A stretch of 5,768 nucleotides of DNA, taken from Nitrososphaerales archaeon TH5895 (GTDB taxonomy: Archaea; Thermoproteota; Nitrososphaeria; Nitrososphaerales; Nitrososphaeraceae). This document shows positions 5,235-5,768 of this stretch, one piece after another. How positions within the stretch are numbered: the first letter of the stretch is position 1; each line of letters starts with the position of its first letter. The stretch is from positions 1 through 5,768 of the forward strand of contig JAATVS010000623.1 in NCBI GenBank assembly GCA_014523695.1, in the 5' to 3' direction. The translations under genes were made by a program, and so were the position numbers. The notes under the pieces are model-generated. The model was given only the letters and a program-made list of their open reading frames with translations. It searched no databases and was not told the DNA's origin.

Positions 5235-5328
5235 TTTGCTTTTATTGATGATCACAGGCCATACTAACCGAACATTAAATCTTTTTCTAGGCACTCTCTT
5301 TGATCCTATGTCCCTTGATCTAGGTCAA

Positions 5329-5374
5329 TATTGTTGGAAAAAATTCAGTCCATTTGCAAAAAGGGACAACAATA
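5329..5374. repeat. inverted repeat TATTGTTG / CAACAATA with inner GTCC/GGAC
   Basis: TATTGTTG (5329-5336) and CAACAATA (5367-5374) are perfect reverse complements around a 30-base loop, within which GTCC (5348-5351) can pair with GGAC (5364-5367) as an alternative inner stem. It lies between the aminotransferase and winged-helix genes. Runs of T on the minus strand, both inside and just after it, make a terminator for the aminotransferase transcript possible. Confidence 0.35.
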
Positions 5375-5398
5375 GTAAATGTAATTGAATACGAATTG

Positions 5399-5408
5399 AG
5401 TATTTAAG
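5399..5408. promoter_or_regulatory. TATTTAAG element, possible box A of undecided direction
   Basis: GTATTTAAG on the plus strand, or CTTAAATAC on the minus strand, resembles an archaeal TATA box and is nearly symmetric. On the plus strand nothing but the antisense of the aminotransferase gene follows. On the minus strand it would give a transcript running through the inverted repeat towards the winged-helix gene, with a long leader. Confidence 0.25.
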
Positions 5409-5443
5409 AGGGGGATGGGCTTGTTCTGACTGTATACGTTGAA

Positions 5444-5768
5444 TCATGCTTGAAAGGTCTTCAAAGCAGAAATCAAATTATCAATATCACCTTCGTCATT
5501 GTAGAAGTGAGGCGATACCCTGATACCTCCACCCCGCGCAGACACTATTATTCGCTTTTTTCCTAGATACGCGACCAAATGTTCTGGAGATCTGCTCTTA
5601 AATACGATGATGGCTGATCTATGTATGTTTGAAAGAGGAGAAAGGACCTGAATTTTCAATTCAGCAAGCCTGTCGATTAGATACTGTGTAAGATAACGTA
5701 TTCTTTCTTCAATTCGGAGAATGTTAATCTTGGAGATATACGCGATAGCTGCCTTTAGGGCAATGATA
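5444..5768 (-). CDS. class V (PLP-dependent) aminotransferase, C-terminal part
   Basis: The frame is open from the window edge to TGA 5444-5446, giving the last 107 residues of a protein usually about 380 long. Reading inwards from the edge: a helix IIALKAAIAYISKI, then RIEERIRYLTQYLIDRLAEL, then VLSPLSNIHRSAIIVF, and finally the family's closing signature, SARGGGIRVSPHFYN (within the last 40 residues), before DEGDIDNLISAL. This SARGGGIRVSPHFYN ending is typical of class V aminotransferases related to cysteine desulfurase and isopenicillin-N epimerase; the arginine binds the substrate carboxylate. The PLP lysine lies outside the window, so substrate and reaction cannot be assigned. Residues before the internal TTG at 5657-5659 belong to the same conserved domain, so that TTG is not the start. 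Confidence 0.85.
   Translation of the reverse strand, partial: IIALKAAIAYISKINILRIEERIRYLTQYLIDRLAELKIQVLSPLSNIHRSAIIVFKSRSPEHLVAYLGKKRIIVSARGGGIRVSPHFYNDEGDIDNLISALKTFQA

Noticed and set aside
5106..5294. Minus-strand frame of 62 codons with GTG start
   Set aside because: Out of frame with, and largely overlapping, the winged-helix gene; no domain, and its upstream part covers that gene's promoter.

Overview
The window looks like a chromosomal segment of an ammonia-oxidising archaeon of the Nitrososphaerales (soil Thaumarchaeota/Nitrososphaerota). This is an inference from four things: stand-alone CheY-like receiver proteins of the 'CFLTAGE...KPIS' type that are abundant in that lineage, archaeal TATA-type (box A) promoters with start codons very close behind them, a tRNA gene without an encoded CCA, and an archaeal BluB. 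Base composition is moderately AT-rich. Only a little over half of the window is convincingly protein-coding, which is low for a prokaryote.

Left part (1-1184): the 5' end of an unidentified membrane-protein gene leaves the window on the minus strand. Upstream of it, on the same strand, lies a complete bluB, which makes 5,6-dimethylbenzimidazole, the lower ligand of cobalamin. bluB is divergent from a plus-strand tRNA-Val(GAC); each has its own box A in the 137-base spacer.

Middle (1185-3062): about 1.1 kb with no convincing gene. It does hold a small candidate ORF and an orphan promoter-like cluster (palindrome, TTTATATA, hairpin, T-run). Next comes a broken response-regulator gene on the minus strand. 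Its receiver starts normally, hits a stop after the phosphoacceptor loop, and the remaining third of the domain can be read in two other frames. A 46-codon reading frame upstream overlaps its ATG as ATGA and may be the displaced N-terminal part of the same gene.

Right-middle (3063-4443): head-to-head with the broken copy stands an intact paralogue, a receiver preceded by about 104 residues of unknown sequence. It is followed by about 670 bases of gene-free DNA with several short palindromes and an imperfect 13-base direct repeat.

Right end (4444-5768): on the minus strand are a 251-residue winged-helix protein of unknown role and, upstream of it, the C-terminal third of a class V (PLP) aminotransferase whose start lies outside the window.

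The genes do not form one pathway. The clearest story is a head-to-head pair of receiver paralogues, one decaying and one intact, inside a long poorly coding stretch. I found no CRISPR array, insertion sequence or clear defence system.
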